A stretch of DNA of 36,479 nt from Oscillospiraceae bacterium (GTDB taxonomy: Bacteria; Bacillota; Clostridia; Oscillospirales; Ruminococcaceae), in NCBI GenBank assembly GCA_015067215.1, contig SVMW01000020.1, positions 1-36,479 on the forward strand, in the 5' to 3' direction. The first letter of the stretch is position 1. Every line of letters begins with the position of its first letter. The notes beneath the pieces are model-generated. The model did no database searches, was not told the origin of the DNA, and was given only the letters and a program-made list of their open reading frames with translations. The position numbers and the translations under genes were made by a program. Shown here one piece after another: positions 16,503-22,860 of the stretch.

Positions 16503-17798
16503 ATGAACAATAAATTAAAAAAAGTAATAATTATTATATTGGCTCTGTTAATCTGTACAGGCACTTTATTTATATATGAAGTAAAAAAGGAACACCATTA
16601 TACACCGCAGACAGCGGAAATAGTTTTTGATGATACTGAACATATTAAAAACGCTCTTATACTGCGTGATAATACGCCTGCTAACTTTAACCTTTCTGAA
16701 CATTTAACATTTATTTCAGACATTGAAAAAAGAACAGCAGGTCTGGCGGAGAAAAAGAAAGTTTTTGGTTTTTATGAATGTGATATAAACTATGTTTATG
16801 CTGAATATAACCCTGTCATCAGTTACAGCATATCAGATGACAATATTGCAGAAATTGATGCAAACGGTGTTATTACTGCGATGCAAAAAGGCGAAGCAGT
16901 TATAACAGTAACAGCGGATAATGTAAGCATAGATATACCTGTTACAGTTTACAGAGGTGTTCTGACTACAGAAATGGAACAGGATGTTGTACTTTTAAAA
17001 GGTGAAAGCAAAAGCTTTTTAAAGCTTGAACAGTATGATGTCAGTCTGTCGGAGTTTTATTCATCTGATGAGAAGGTTGTAACTGTCAGCCAGAACGGCA
17101 CCGCTGCAGCAGTAAGCAAAGGTAAAGCTGAAATATATACATATAAAGATGAGGCAAAGACAGATAAAGTTTCTGCAATGATAACAGTAAAGCAGCCTGT
17201 AGAGTCAGCAAGTATGAACAATCTCACCTTGTATGTGGGAGAAACAGCAACGCTCAAAGCTGCATATCTGCCTCTTAACGCCGATTATGGCACAAGCTTT
17301 ACATACAATTCACTTACCGCATCGGTGGCAACGGTCAGCGGAAATACTGTAACAGCTGTTAAAGCGGGAGAAACTATAATCACTGCTACTTCAGCTAACG
17401 GAGTAAGCACACAGGCAAAACTTGTGGTTCTTGTACCGCCTAAGGCTACACCAACGGTTACAACAATTTCAAAAGCAGAGTACGATTCCTATACCGGTGA
17501 AAAATTCACTGACGGGTCACCCTATGCATCATATTTTAAAATTTCATTTGACCATCCTGTTGCAGGTTTCCGTATTAACTATGTTACAGACGATTTTGTA
17601 AGCAAAACAACAGGTTCTGCAATATACAACAATGCATCAGTTGCAGCAAATTCACCATTGTATTTTGCGGTTTGCATCAATGAAAGTGATGTTATTGATA
17701 CAAGAGGTTTTTCCTATACAAACAGGGATGGCAGCAAAAAATATTATTCACTTCATGTAAGCGGCAAAGACGGTAGTGTGCTTATGACAGAATATTAA
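16503..17798 (+). CDS. secreted or membrane-anchored Ig-like (BIG2) domain protein
   Basis: This 431-residue protein begins with a short basic stretch and a hydrophobic segment (about 8-25), a signal peptide or anchor. A spacer follows, then two or three bacterial Ig-like repeats: about 100-160 with SDDNIAEIDANGVITAMQKG, 165-240, and 245-315 with KAGETIITATSANGVS. The C-terminal 110 residues are unique and beta-rich. The ATG at 16503 is preferred because AGGAG lies 6 bases upstream; a TTG at 16488 lacks an RBS. It stands alone between two terminators and is convergent with the acetate transporter. BIG2 proteins are usually cell-surface binding or structural proteins. No catalytic motif is seen. 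Confidence 0.8.
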   Translation: MNNKLKKVIIIILALLICTGTLFIYEVKKEHHYTPQTAEIVFDDTEHIKNALILRDNTPANFNLSEHLTFISDIEKRTAGLAEKKKVFGFYECDINYVYAEYNPVISYSISDDNIAEIDANGVITAMQKGEAVITVTADNVSIDIPVTVYRGVLTTEMEQDVVLLKGESKSFLKLEQYDVSLSEFYSSDEKVVTVSQNGTAAAVSKGKAEIYTYKDEAKTDKVSAMITVKQPVESASMNNLTLYVGETATLKAAYLPLNADYGTSFTYNSLTASVATVSGNTVTAVKAGETIITATSANGVSTQAKLVVLVPPKATPTVTTISKAEYDSYTGEKFTDGSPYASYFKISFDHPVAGFRINYVTDDFVSKTTGSAIYNNASVAANSPLYFAVCINESDVIDTRGFSYTNRDGSKKYYSLHVSGKDGSVLMTEY

Positions 17799-17841
17799 AG
17801 CTGCAAATTTTATTTTAGAACTAAAAAACAGAAAAAAATAA

Positions 17842-17875
17842 CCCTCTGACGAATGTCAGAGGGATTTTTGTTTTT
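17842..17875. terminator. bidirectional terminator between convergent genes
   Basis: CCCTCTGAC (17842-17850) and GTCAGAGGG (17855-17863) form a perfect stem. ATTTTTGTTTTT follows on the plus strand and an A-rich tract precedes it, which serves the minus-strand gene. Confidence 0.87.
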
Positions 17876-17876
17876 A

Positions 17877-18449
17877 TTAACCCAATGGGATAATTGTTTT
17901 GCCGTATTCTTCGTTGATAATCTGGCCTGCTGCGCTATAGATAGCGGAAAGACCACAGAAGATGCCTTCAAAGCCTGCGATTTTTGTGATTGCGTGGTTG
18001 TGTGTGAAATCACCGATAGCAAGCAGGAAAAACAGAATAGCAAGGGAACCAAAAACAACCTGTGTTGCTTTGTTGTGTTTGAGTGTACCGATAAACATAA
18101 ATGTTGTAAAGATACCCCACAAAAGCAGATAGAATGCAAGATATGTAGCATCAGCAGGTGCAATTGTTGCCACATCAGCAAATGGGTTAACCCAGATGAT
18201 AACAAGTGACCACCAGAACAGACCGTATGCTGTAAATGCTGTGCCTGCAAATGTGTTGCCGTGTTTAAGTTCAAAAATACCTGCAATAACCTGTGCAAGA
18301 CCGCCCATAGCAATACCCATTGCAACTACAATGATGCTGTTAGGGAAAAAACCTGCATTGTGAAGGTTAAGCAAAACTGTTGTCATACCAAAGCCCAGAA
18401 GACCCAAAGGACCAGGGTTGGAAGTTTTATGTTTGATTTCTGTAGACAT
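17877..18449 (-). CDS. acetate/succinate transporter, SatP (GPR1/FUN34/YaaH) family
   Basis: This 190-residue membrane protein has six hydrophobic segments and the family signature NPGPLGLLGFGMTT near the N-terminus. FELKHGNTFAGTAFTAYGLFW sits in the middle (the FxxGxTFxxTxFxSYG-like region) and a G-rich last helix closes the protein. SatP proteins move acetate or succinate with protons, in either direction depending on the gradient. The ATG at 18449 is chosen because CGGAGGATATAA precedes it; the frame extends 37 codons upstream across the promoter, which is not coding. It forms a single-gene unit with its own promoter and a shared terminator. In a fermenter, acetate export or re-uptake is the natural role. 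Confidence 0.9.
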   Translation of the reverse strand: MSTEIKHKTSNPGPLGLLGFGMTTVLLNLHNAGFFPNSIIVVAMGIAMGGLAQVIAGIFELKHGNTFAGTAFTAYGLFWWSLVIIWVNPFADVATIAPADATYLAFYLLLWGIFTTFMFIGTLKHNKATQVVFGSLAILFFLLAIGDFTHNHAITKIAGFEGIFCGLSAIYSAAGQIINEEYGKTIIPLG

Positions 18450-18525
18450 TTTATATCCTCCGTATAAGTTGTGTTTATTTAAAAAACACTGTAAATATTT
18501 ACCTTTTAAGGTGTATCGAGTACCT

Positions 18526-18554
18526 ATTATACGGGTATGTATACATAAAAGCAA
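18526..18554 (-). promoter_or_regulatory. promoter of the SatP-type gene
   Basis: Read on the minus strand: TTGCTT (18554-18549), a 17-bp spacer and a perfect TATAAT (18531-18526). The leader is about 70 bases long. Confidence 0.65.
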
Positions 18555-18582
18555 GCACAATTTTATTGTTTTGTAAATAAAT

Positions 18583-19266
18583 TTATTTATCCAAATCTTC
18601 TATGATTTTATCTGCAATATCAAGGCAGAGTGCTGCAGCTTCGTTGACAGTGTTTCTGAACTCTTCAGCGCCGCCTTCAATGCTGTCGCTTACGCTTTTG
18701 ATAAGCAGGCAAGGCACATTGTTTCGGTTGCAGATAAGTACAATGCCTGCTGCTTCCATTTCGCATATATGTGCACCAAACTGCTTGTTAAGGTTAATTT
18801 TAAGCTGAGGGTCAGCAATAAATTTATCAGCAGAAGCACAGATAACAGGAACAAGCTCAGGGTTAATTGCCAGTGCTTTTTCAAGAAGTTCTTTGTTTGC
18901 AGGGATATATGGATCAGGATATTCCGCATATCTGCCTACTTCCCAGTTGTCAACGGCACTTGTGTCAAAATCGTAATGAACAACTTTTTCCACAACACAG
19001 GTTTTGGTTTTCGCCATTTCAGGTGTAAGGCCGCCAACAACACCAAAGTTGATAATCATATCGGTTTTATATTCGCTTATAAGAAACTGTGTGCAGCCTG
19101 CTGCAGCAATTTCACCTGCACCGCATTTTGCAATGATAAGGTTGTACTTATCTGTTTTATATTCCAATACGCGGTATCCCGCAATGTTTTTTTCTGTAAG
19201 CTGAGAGCCGTATCTGTCAAGAACAGCCTTGATTTCAACAGCAACAATCATACCTATTGTTTTCAT
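18583..19266 (-). CDS. 5'-methylthioadenosine/S-adenosylhomocysteine nucleosidase-like protein
   Basis: This 227-residue member of the PNP/UDP phosphorylase superfamily fits the MtnN nucleosidase branch. MIVAVEIKAVL at the N-terminus carries the Glu expected near position 12. INFGVVGGL follows the central strand. EMEAAGIVLICNRNNVPCLL matches the ribose- and base-binding region, and SVSDS holds the catalytic Asp. MtnN hydrolyses MTA, SAH and 5'-deoxyadenosine to adenine plus the thio- or deoxyribose. It would compete with the deaminase route encoded at 6532-16348, because its free sugar product needs a kinase not found here. It has its own promoter and is read on the minus strand. A related nucleosidase with another ligand is possible. 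Confidence 0.85.
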   Translation of the reverse strand: MKTIGMIVAVEIKAVLDRYGSQLTEKNIAGYRVLEYKTDKYNLIIAKCGAGEIAAAGCTQFLISEYKTDMIINFGVVGGLTPEMAKTKTCVVEKVVHYDFDTSAVDNWEVGRYAEYPDPYIPANKELLEKALAINPELVPVICASADKFIADPQLKINLNKQFGAHICEMEAAGIVLICNRNNVPCLLIKSVSDSIEGGAEEFRNTVNEAAALCLDIADKIIEDLDK

Positions 19267-19301
19267 ATAATATACCTCTCTTAAATGTACATATCATATT
19301 T

Positions 19302-19330
19302 ATCATAACATATAAATTAAAACGTATCAA
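19302..19330 (-). promoter_or_regulatory. promoter of the MtnN-like gene
   Basis: Read on the minus strand: TTGATA (19330-19325), a 17-bp spacer and TATGAT (19307-19302). A half-site, TGATAAAT, of the palindrome seen at 692 and 6486 overlaps the -10 box, but the sequence is AT-rich and this may be chance. Confidence 0.6.
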
Positions 19331-19413
19331 TGTAAAGTAGGGTGATAAGCTGAAAAAAGTAAAGGAAAAGTGTAATGCATAAACTGTTTTGCATAAAATA
19401 AAATTCAGCAAAT

Positions 19414-19449
19414 AAAAATATCGGGTTGTCGCCTCAACCCGATATTTTT
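19414..19449. terminator. terminator after DUF3793 gene
   Basis: AAAAATATCGGGTTG (19414-19428) and CAACCCGATATTTTT (19435-19449) are perfect 15-bp arms with a 6-base loop. The symmetric A/T ends let it work on both strands. Bases 19450-19510 hold nothing else recognisable. Confidence 0.88.
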
Positions 19450-19510
19450 ATAAGGTATATTCCAATTAACAAAGCTATTCAGAGGGGGAAACTTGTTAAG
19501 AAAAAACTTT

Positions 19511-20062
19511 TTAAACACATATTGCAAGCTGTTCCAGACTGCATCCGTCAGACCATCTGCGGCTGTAAATTTCGGAACATTTTTTGTATTTTGCAAATGT
19601 TTTCTTTGCGCTTTCAACATCGCCGTAAACTTTCCATATGCCTGTATATTTGCAGTTGTGGGGTTTATCGTTGATAAAACCGTTAACATCCTCAGGCGGA
19701 TAGCCCAGAAACAGCCCGATTTCGTGGGGGAACTGTTCACAAACATCAAGCCTTCTGATAAGTTCAACAACGCTGTAATTACTGCTTTTAAGGGAATAGC
19801 CGCACTGTTTAAGCAGTTCGCAGGCCATTTTGTTGTTAAGGTCACCCGCCAGTTTGTCTGGGCGGTAAACATAAATCAGAGCCTTGCCATTGTGAAGTTT
19901 TAAAGGGATAACACGCAGCCCTTTAGGAACAAGTTTGCGGTTTATGCGGCGTATTTCGCGGTTGAGTTCCTTTGAGCATTTGCAGTCGCAGGAAAACATA
20001 TTGCCTGTTTTAACACCTGCAAGGGTAGGGGAACAATGATGGACAAGTAAAGATTCTGACAT
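19511..20062 (-). CDS. DUF3793 family protein
   Basis: This 183-residue protein of unknown function is common in anaerobic Clostridia. Family marks are HHCSPTLAGVKTGN at the start, ALIYVYR in the middle, and FPHEIGLFLGYPPEDV followed by YTGIWKVYGD. Four Cys occur in the stretch NMFSCDCKCS and near the C-terminus in KKCSEIY and DGCSLEQ, so metal binding is conceivable but not shown. There is no signal peptide or membrane segment. DUF3793 genes are often found near flavodoxin or iron genes, from general knowledge. The promoter here carries DtxR-like inverted repeats, which fits metal control. The start at 20062 has only a weak GGAG. The leader is unusually long (about 170 bases). Confidence 0.82.
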   Translation of the reverse strand: MSESLLVHHCSPTLAGVKTGNMFSCDCKCSKELNREIRRINRKLVPKGLRVIPLKLHNGKALIYVYRPDKLAGDLNNKMACELLKQCGYSLKSSNYSVVELIRRLDVCEQFPHEIGLFLGYPPEDVNGFINDKPHNCKYTGIWKVYGDVESAKKTFAKYKKCSEIYSRRWSDGCSLEQLAICV

Positions 20063-20098
20063 TTTAACTCCGTTTGTTTTTTGTTTATTATGTGCATA

Positions 20099-20120
20099 AT
20101 CAGATAATATATTATCTGAT
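20099..20120. repeat. 22-bp perfect palindrome in the DUF3793 leader
   Basis: The half-site is ATCAGATAATA and the other half is its exact reverse complement with no spacer. It lies 37 bases upstream of the DUF3793 start codon. It could be an operator or an RNA hairpin close to the ribosome-binding site. Confidence 0.5.
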
Positions 20121-20133
20121 ACGTATATTTTAT

Positions 20134-20155
20134 AAAGTTAGCTTTTGCTAACTTT
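20134..20155. promoter_or_regulatory. metal-box-like inverted repeat, distal copy
   Basis: AAAGTTAGC, four T, GCTAACTTT: perfect 9-bp arms, identical to those of the copy at 20212-20233. It lies in the transcribed leader of the DUF3793 gene. Confidence 0.55.
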
Positions 20156-20211
20156 GAGGCTTTAAATAATACGCCTTTGGGGCGTATCTGAATGGGGGAT
20201 ATGTTTTGCAG

Positions 20212-20233
20212 AAAGTTAGCAAATGCTAACTTT
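20212..20233. promoter_or_regulatory. metal-box-like inverted repeat at the transcription start
   Basis: AAAGTTAGC, AAAT, GCTAACTTT. It begins right after the -10 box of the minus-strand promoter at 20241-20269, a repressor position. The GTTAGC/GCTAAC core resembles operators of DtxR/IdeR/MntR-type regulators; this is a resemblance, not a match to a verified site. Confidence 0.6.
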
Positions 20234-20240
20234 GGAAATT

Positions 20241-20269
20241 ATAATACACTATCGAATGCAGATTGTCAA
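20241..20269 (-). promoter_or_regulatory. promoter of the DUF3793 gene
   Basis: Read on the minus strand: perfect TTGACA (20269-20264), 17-bp spacer, TATTAT (20246-20241). Such a strong promoter next to an operator suggests tight conditional repression. Bases 20270-20409 upstream are AT-rich and show no gene. Confidence 0.75.
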
Positions 20270-20409
20270 TAATTTTTTAAAAGAAATTTGCTTTCTGTTT
20301 GCAGTATTTTTAATATTATACAAAAAGTATAAGGAAAACAGTTAAAAATATTAAAAATTTGGGCAATAAAACTATTTTGAAAAAAGTTGCAATTTTTTTA
20401 AAAAATTTA

Positions 20410-20438
20410 TTGACATATTGTTGTTAATATGGTATTAT
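20410..20438 (+). promoter_or_regulatory. promoter of the tRNA cluster
   Basis: TTGACA (20410-20415), 17-bp spacer, TATTAT (20433-20438), 18 bases ahead of the first tRNA. Near-consensus, as usual for stable RNA genes. Confidence 0.78.
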
Positions 20439-20456
20439 TTTTTAGCAATCAAGTTT

Positions 20457-20533
<77 letters not shown>

Positions 20534-20540
20534 TTGATAT

Positions 20541-20618
20541 GGTGGATGTAGCTTAGTTGGTTAAAGCGCCAGTTTGTGGCACTGGAGACCGTGGGTTCGA
20601 ATCCCATCTTCCACCCCA
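20541..20618 (+). tRNA. tRNA-His (anticodon GTG)
   Basis: The anticodon loop holds GTG between matching GCCAG/CTGG arms. The extra 5' G (-1) faces C73, the histidine identity pair, and CCA is encoded. The T arm is GTGGGTTCGAATCCCAT. Confidence 0.97.
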
Positions 20619-20626
20619 CCTAAAAG

Positions 20627-20651
20627 GCACCTGTTTAACAGGTGCTTTTTT
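20627..20651 (+). terminator. terminator-like hairpin between tRNA-His and tRNA-Gln
   Basis: GCACCTGTT (20627-20635) and AACAGGTGC (20637-20645) followed by six T. Either tRNA-Gln has separate expression or read-through is partial. Confidence 0.75.
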
Positions 20652-20658
20652 AATATTC

Positions 20659-20734
20659 TGGGCTATCGCCAAGCGGTAAGGCAACGGACTTTGACTCCGT
20701 CATCCCGCTGGTTCGAATCCAGCTAGCCCAACCA
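20659..20734 (+). tRNA. tRNA-Gln (anticodon TTG)
   Basis: The acceptor TGGGCTA pairs with TAGCCCA, and CCA is encoded. The anticodon loop CTTTGAC lies between ACGGA and TCCGT. The T arm has GGTTCGAATCC. Confidence 0.97.
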
Positions 20735-20758
20735 AGCACCCGTATGGGTGCTTTCTTT
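20735..20758 (+). terminator. terminator after tRNA-Gln
   Basis: AGCACCC (20735-20741) and GGGTGCT (20746-20752) followed by TTCTTTAT. Phage-derived coding sequence begins within about 10-15 bases. Confidence 0.7.
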
Positions 20759-20835
20759 ATATCATCAAAATCTTTACACCACTGGACAAGGAAACAGTAA
20801 ACAGAAACTATGCTCTTGAACAACAGCAGAGAGCA

Positions 20836-21417
20836 ATGGAAAGGCAAATAAGATGGTATAAAAGTCTGGAAGCAGGCACCCTTGATGAAGTAAAAAAACA
20901 GGCGTACACCGACCAGCGCAAGCTGGCACAGGAAAAGCTGAGAGATTTTATAAAGGAAAACAGTGATGTCCTCCGCAGAGATTTGTGGAGGGAGAGGTCA
21001 GCAGTTGAAATTCCGGACAGCATACAACGAAAACTTGTAAATGCAGTGGAGTATGATATAATAAAGAAAACAAACATTGTCAAAAAAGCCATAGAGGCAG
21101 GCGAAGTCTCAGCGTCTGTCAATGAGAACAAACAAGGGCGGAATATCAAAACAGATAAAAGATATGTGGACGGAAAAAGCTATCTGTATGGCGATATGGA
21201 TTTTGCCAGAACCTTGGTGACAGAATTGTGTGGAACAGGAACTCCGATTATAGACAGCAAAGGGCGCTGGACAAAAAAGGAGCGTGTAAGTAAAGATATT
21301 GTGATAGGCGTACATATTGGCCCTATCACCCAAAAGGAAACCAAAACAAGCAAAGCAACGATTGTTTATTCAAAAACAGGAAGTCATATTATACCAAGAA
21401 AGGAGGATAAAAAATGA
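20836..21417 (+). CDS. phage minor capsid protein fragment with C-terminal RelE/Barnase-like nuclease (type-50 polymorphic toxin) domain
   Basis: The 193 residues from ATG 20836 correspond to the C-terminal end of a Firmicutes phage minor capsid protein. The same frame is open upstream and keeps phage-like sequence from about 20767 (FTPLDKETVNRNYALEQQQR), so the protein is 5'-truncated and 20836 has no RBS. Residues 1-75 are a charged, helical capsid segment with RQIRWYKSLEAG. Residues 115-193 look like the type-50 toxin domain, with LCGTGTPIIDSKGRWTKKE, VIGVHIGP and a terminal YSKTGSHIIP motif. Such domains are predicted RNases delivered with virions. Truncation next to a tRNA cluster marks a prophage remnant. 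Expression is doubtful; the toxin call is from motif recall. Confidence 0.7.
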   Translation: MERQIRWYKSLEAGTLDEVKKQAYTDQRKLAQEKLRDFIKENSDVLRRDLWRERSAVEIPDSIQRKLVNAVEYDIIKKTNIVKKAIEAGEVSASVNENKQGRNIKTDKRYVDGKSYLYGDMDFARTLVTELCGTGTPIIDSKGRWTKKERVSKDIVIGVHIGPITQKETKTSKATIVYSKTGSHIIPRKEDKK

Positions 21418-21608
21418 ACTTTAAACAGTATTTTGATAAAAAGGTAAAAATTATTGCAGATAACGACTTGACTTTTGAAGGAGTTGTTTGCGATTATTTT
21501 CTACCTGAAGACAACGACAATGAACAGGAAAGCATTGTTGTTGAAATTGATAATAAAGATTTCATAGAGTTTTATCCTTCGGATATAAAGAGTATAACTC
21601 TTACATAA
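21414..21608 (+). CDS. small acidic protein, probable immunity partner (LSM/Sm-like fold)
   Basis: This 64-residue acidic protein starts inside the stop of the toxin fragment (ATGA overlap) behind a strong AAAGGAGG. Its layout, with KKVKIIADNDLTFEGVVCDY, then PEDNDNEQESIVVEI, then SDIKSITLT, resembles the small Sm-barrel-like proteins that follow phage capsid genes carrying nuclease domains. Acidic charge and coupling fit an immunity protein that binds the basic nuclease. Unlike its neighbour, it has an intact start and RBS. Function is inferred only from position and size; a phage head accessory role is the alternative. Confidence 0.65.
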   Translation: MNFKQYFDKKVKIIADNDLTFEGVVCDYFLPEDNDNEQESIVVEIDNKDFIEFYPSDIKSITLT

Positions 21609-21609
21609 C

Positions 21610-21654
21610 AGCACTTTGTTAGGGACACAAATGTCCTTGGCACAGTGCTTTTTT
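21610..21654 (+). terminator. terminator after the immunity-like gene
   Basis: AGCACT (21610-21615) pairs with AGTGCT (21644-21649), with an inner GGGAC/GTCCT stem, followed by six T. Confidence 0.7.
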
Positions 21655-21679
21655 ATTGCAGAGAAGAGAACGCAAAAAG

Positions 21680-21865
21680 ATGGAAAAAGGACAGCAGACA
21701 GCTCCTCCTGCACAGACAGGAACTCAGCAGCAGGAAAACACACCGCCACCTGCTGACACAGCGGCAGCACAGGAAAACCTTTTGCTTAAAGCACAGCTTT
21801 CTGCAATTAAGGACGGCGTAAACCCTCAGTATGTGGAAGACGCTGTTTATCTTGCTTATTGTTGA
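21680..21865 (+). pseudogene. phage scaffold protein, N-terminal remnant
   Basis: A 61-residue open stretch begins at ATG 21680 (an in-frame TTG lies at 21656). A Gln/Pro/Thr-rich leader is followed by LLLKAQLSAIKDGVNPQYVE and DAVYLAY, which is the pattern of the N-terminal part of siphophage capsid scaffold proteins. The frame then stops, and the stop lies inside the -35 box of the next promoter. Full-length scaffolds are about 150-200 residues. In phage genomes the scaffold follows the minor capsid gene, as here, so order is kept while both ends are lost. Confidence 0.6.
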
Positions 21866-21890
21866 CATAATCTTCCGTCTGTTGTACTAT
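21862..21890 (+). promoter_or_regulatory. promoter of the esterase gene
   Basis: TTGACA (21862-21867), 17-bp spacer, TACTAT (21885-21890). It starts exactly where the phage remnant ends, which marks the return to host sequence. Confidence 0.65.
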
Positions 21891-21919
21891 GCAGTTAAAC
21901 AAAAGGCAGAGGTGAATAT

Positions 21920-22732
21920 ATGTATACTGAAATTTATAATCTATGGCAGAATATTCCCGGTAAATGCAGCGAAACACCTGTAATAAAATATTATAAACCA
22001 CATAATAAAGCATCTGACTGTGCGGTTGTCATTTTTCCGGGCGGAGGATATGAAAAACGGGCAGCCCACGAAGGTGATGGCTATGCAGAATTTTTGTCAC
22101 ATAACGGAATTACCGCCTTTGTGGTGGAATATCGTGTTGCACCGCATTATTTCCCTTTGCCTTTGCTGGATGCAAGACGTGCAATGCGTTTTGTCCGCAG
22201 CAGGGCAGAGCATTACGGCATAGATAAAAACAAAATTGCGGCAATGGGGTCTTCTGCAGGAGGACATCTTACAGCATTGCTTGCCACATATACACAGGGG
22301 ATAGACGGAGAAATAACCGACAAAACAGATGATACCGACTATATGCCCAACGCACAGATTTTGTGTTACCCTGTAATTAACCTTTATAATACAGAAATCG
22401 CTCATATAGGCTCCGGCAATAACCTTACAGGCAATAAGATTGCAGAAAGCGGGGACGTTGCCACACGCAAACAACTTACCCCTTCGCTGCTTTGTACCTC
22501 AGAAACTCCGCCTGCTTTTATCTGGCACACCTTTGATGATGCAACTGTAAATGTAAAAAATTCGCTTGAATACGCCGCAAGCCTTAAAGACTGTGGGGTT
22601 GACACAGAACTTCATATCTTCCCAAACGGGCGTCATGGGCTTGGGCTTACAGAACATAGCAATGATCTGGAAAACCACGTTGCCAAATGGAGCAGTCTGC
22701 TGCTTGAATGGTTTAAATACATCGGCTGGTAA
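21920..22732 (+). CDS. alpha/beta hydrolase, BD-FAE-type carbohydrate or acyl esterase
   Basis: This 270-residue cytosolic serine esterase has an oxyanion-hole motif FPGGGYEKRA (about residue 38), the nucleophile elbow GSSAGGH (about 111), an Asp in WHTFDDATVN (about 200) and the catalytic His in NGRHGLGL (about 239). This fits the acetyl-xylan esterase/BD-FAE group that removes acetyl or related groups from sugars. There is no signal peptide, so it acts on imported oligosaccharides or small esters. RBS GCAGAGGTG. It is transcribed alone from 21862-21890 and ends at the terminator 22741. Substrate is unknown. Confidence 0.87.
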   Translation: MYTEIYNLWQNIPGKCSETPVIKYYKPHNKASDCAVVIFPGGGYEKRAAHEGDGYAEFLSHNGITAFVVEYRVAPHYFPLPLLDARRAMRFVRSRAEHYGIDKNKIAAMGSSAGGHLTALLATYTQGIDGEITDKTDDTDYMPNAQILCYPVINLYNTEIAHIGSGNNLTGNKIAESGDVATRKQLTPSLLCTSETPPAFIWHTFDDATVNVKNSLEYAASLKDCGVDTELHIFPNGRHGLGLTEHSNDLENHVAKWSSLLLEWFKYIGW

Positions 22733-22740
22733 AATAATAA

Positions 22741-22778
22741 AGCTCTCTGAAAAAATGTTTCAGAGAGCTTTTGTTTTG
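22741..22778 (+). terminator. terminator after the esterase gene
   Basis: AGCTCTCTGAAA (22741-22752) and TTTCAGAGAGCT (22758-22769) form a 12-bp stem, then TTTGTTTT. Confidence 0.88.
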
Positions 22779-22803
22779 TATATCAACATTGCTGTATTAT
22801 CTG

Positions 22804-22845
22804 CATAATATAGATTGAATGTAATTTTAAACAATCTATATTATG
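22804..22845. promoter_or_regulatory. 14-bp inverted repeat with sporulation-sigma-like -10
   Basis: CATAATATAGATTG (22804-22817) and CAATCTATATTATG (22832-22845) are perfect arms around 14 bases, ending at the start of the SleC-like gene. CATAATATA matches the sigma-K -10 CATANNNTA, with AC 16 bases upstream (22786-22787). Either a sporulation promoter, an operator, or both. Confidence 0.4.
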
Positions 22846-22860
22846 AAAGGTATGATAATT

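Noticed and set aside
19405-19872. 155-codon minus-strand open frame overlapping the DUF3793 gene in another frame
   Set aside because: The overlapping frame 19511-20062 has clear DUF3793 motifs, and this one runs through the terminator.
20659-20760. tRNA-Gln as a phage attachment site (attL) for the phage remnant
   Set aside because: No duplicated tRNA 3' segment was found at the other end of the remnant (about 21865-21920) and no integrase gene is present, so att status is unsupported despite the close spacing.
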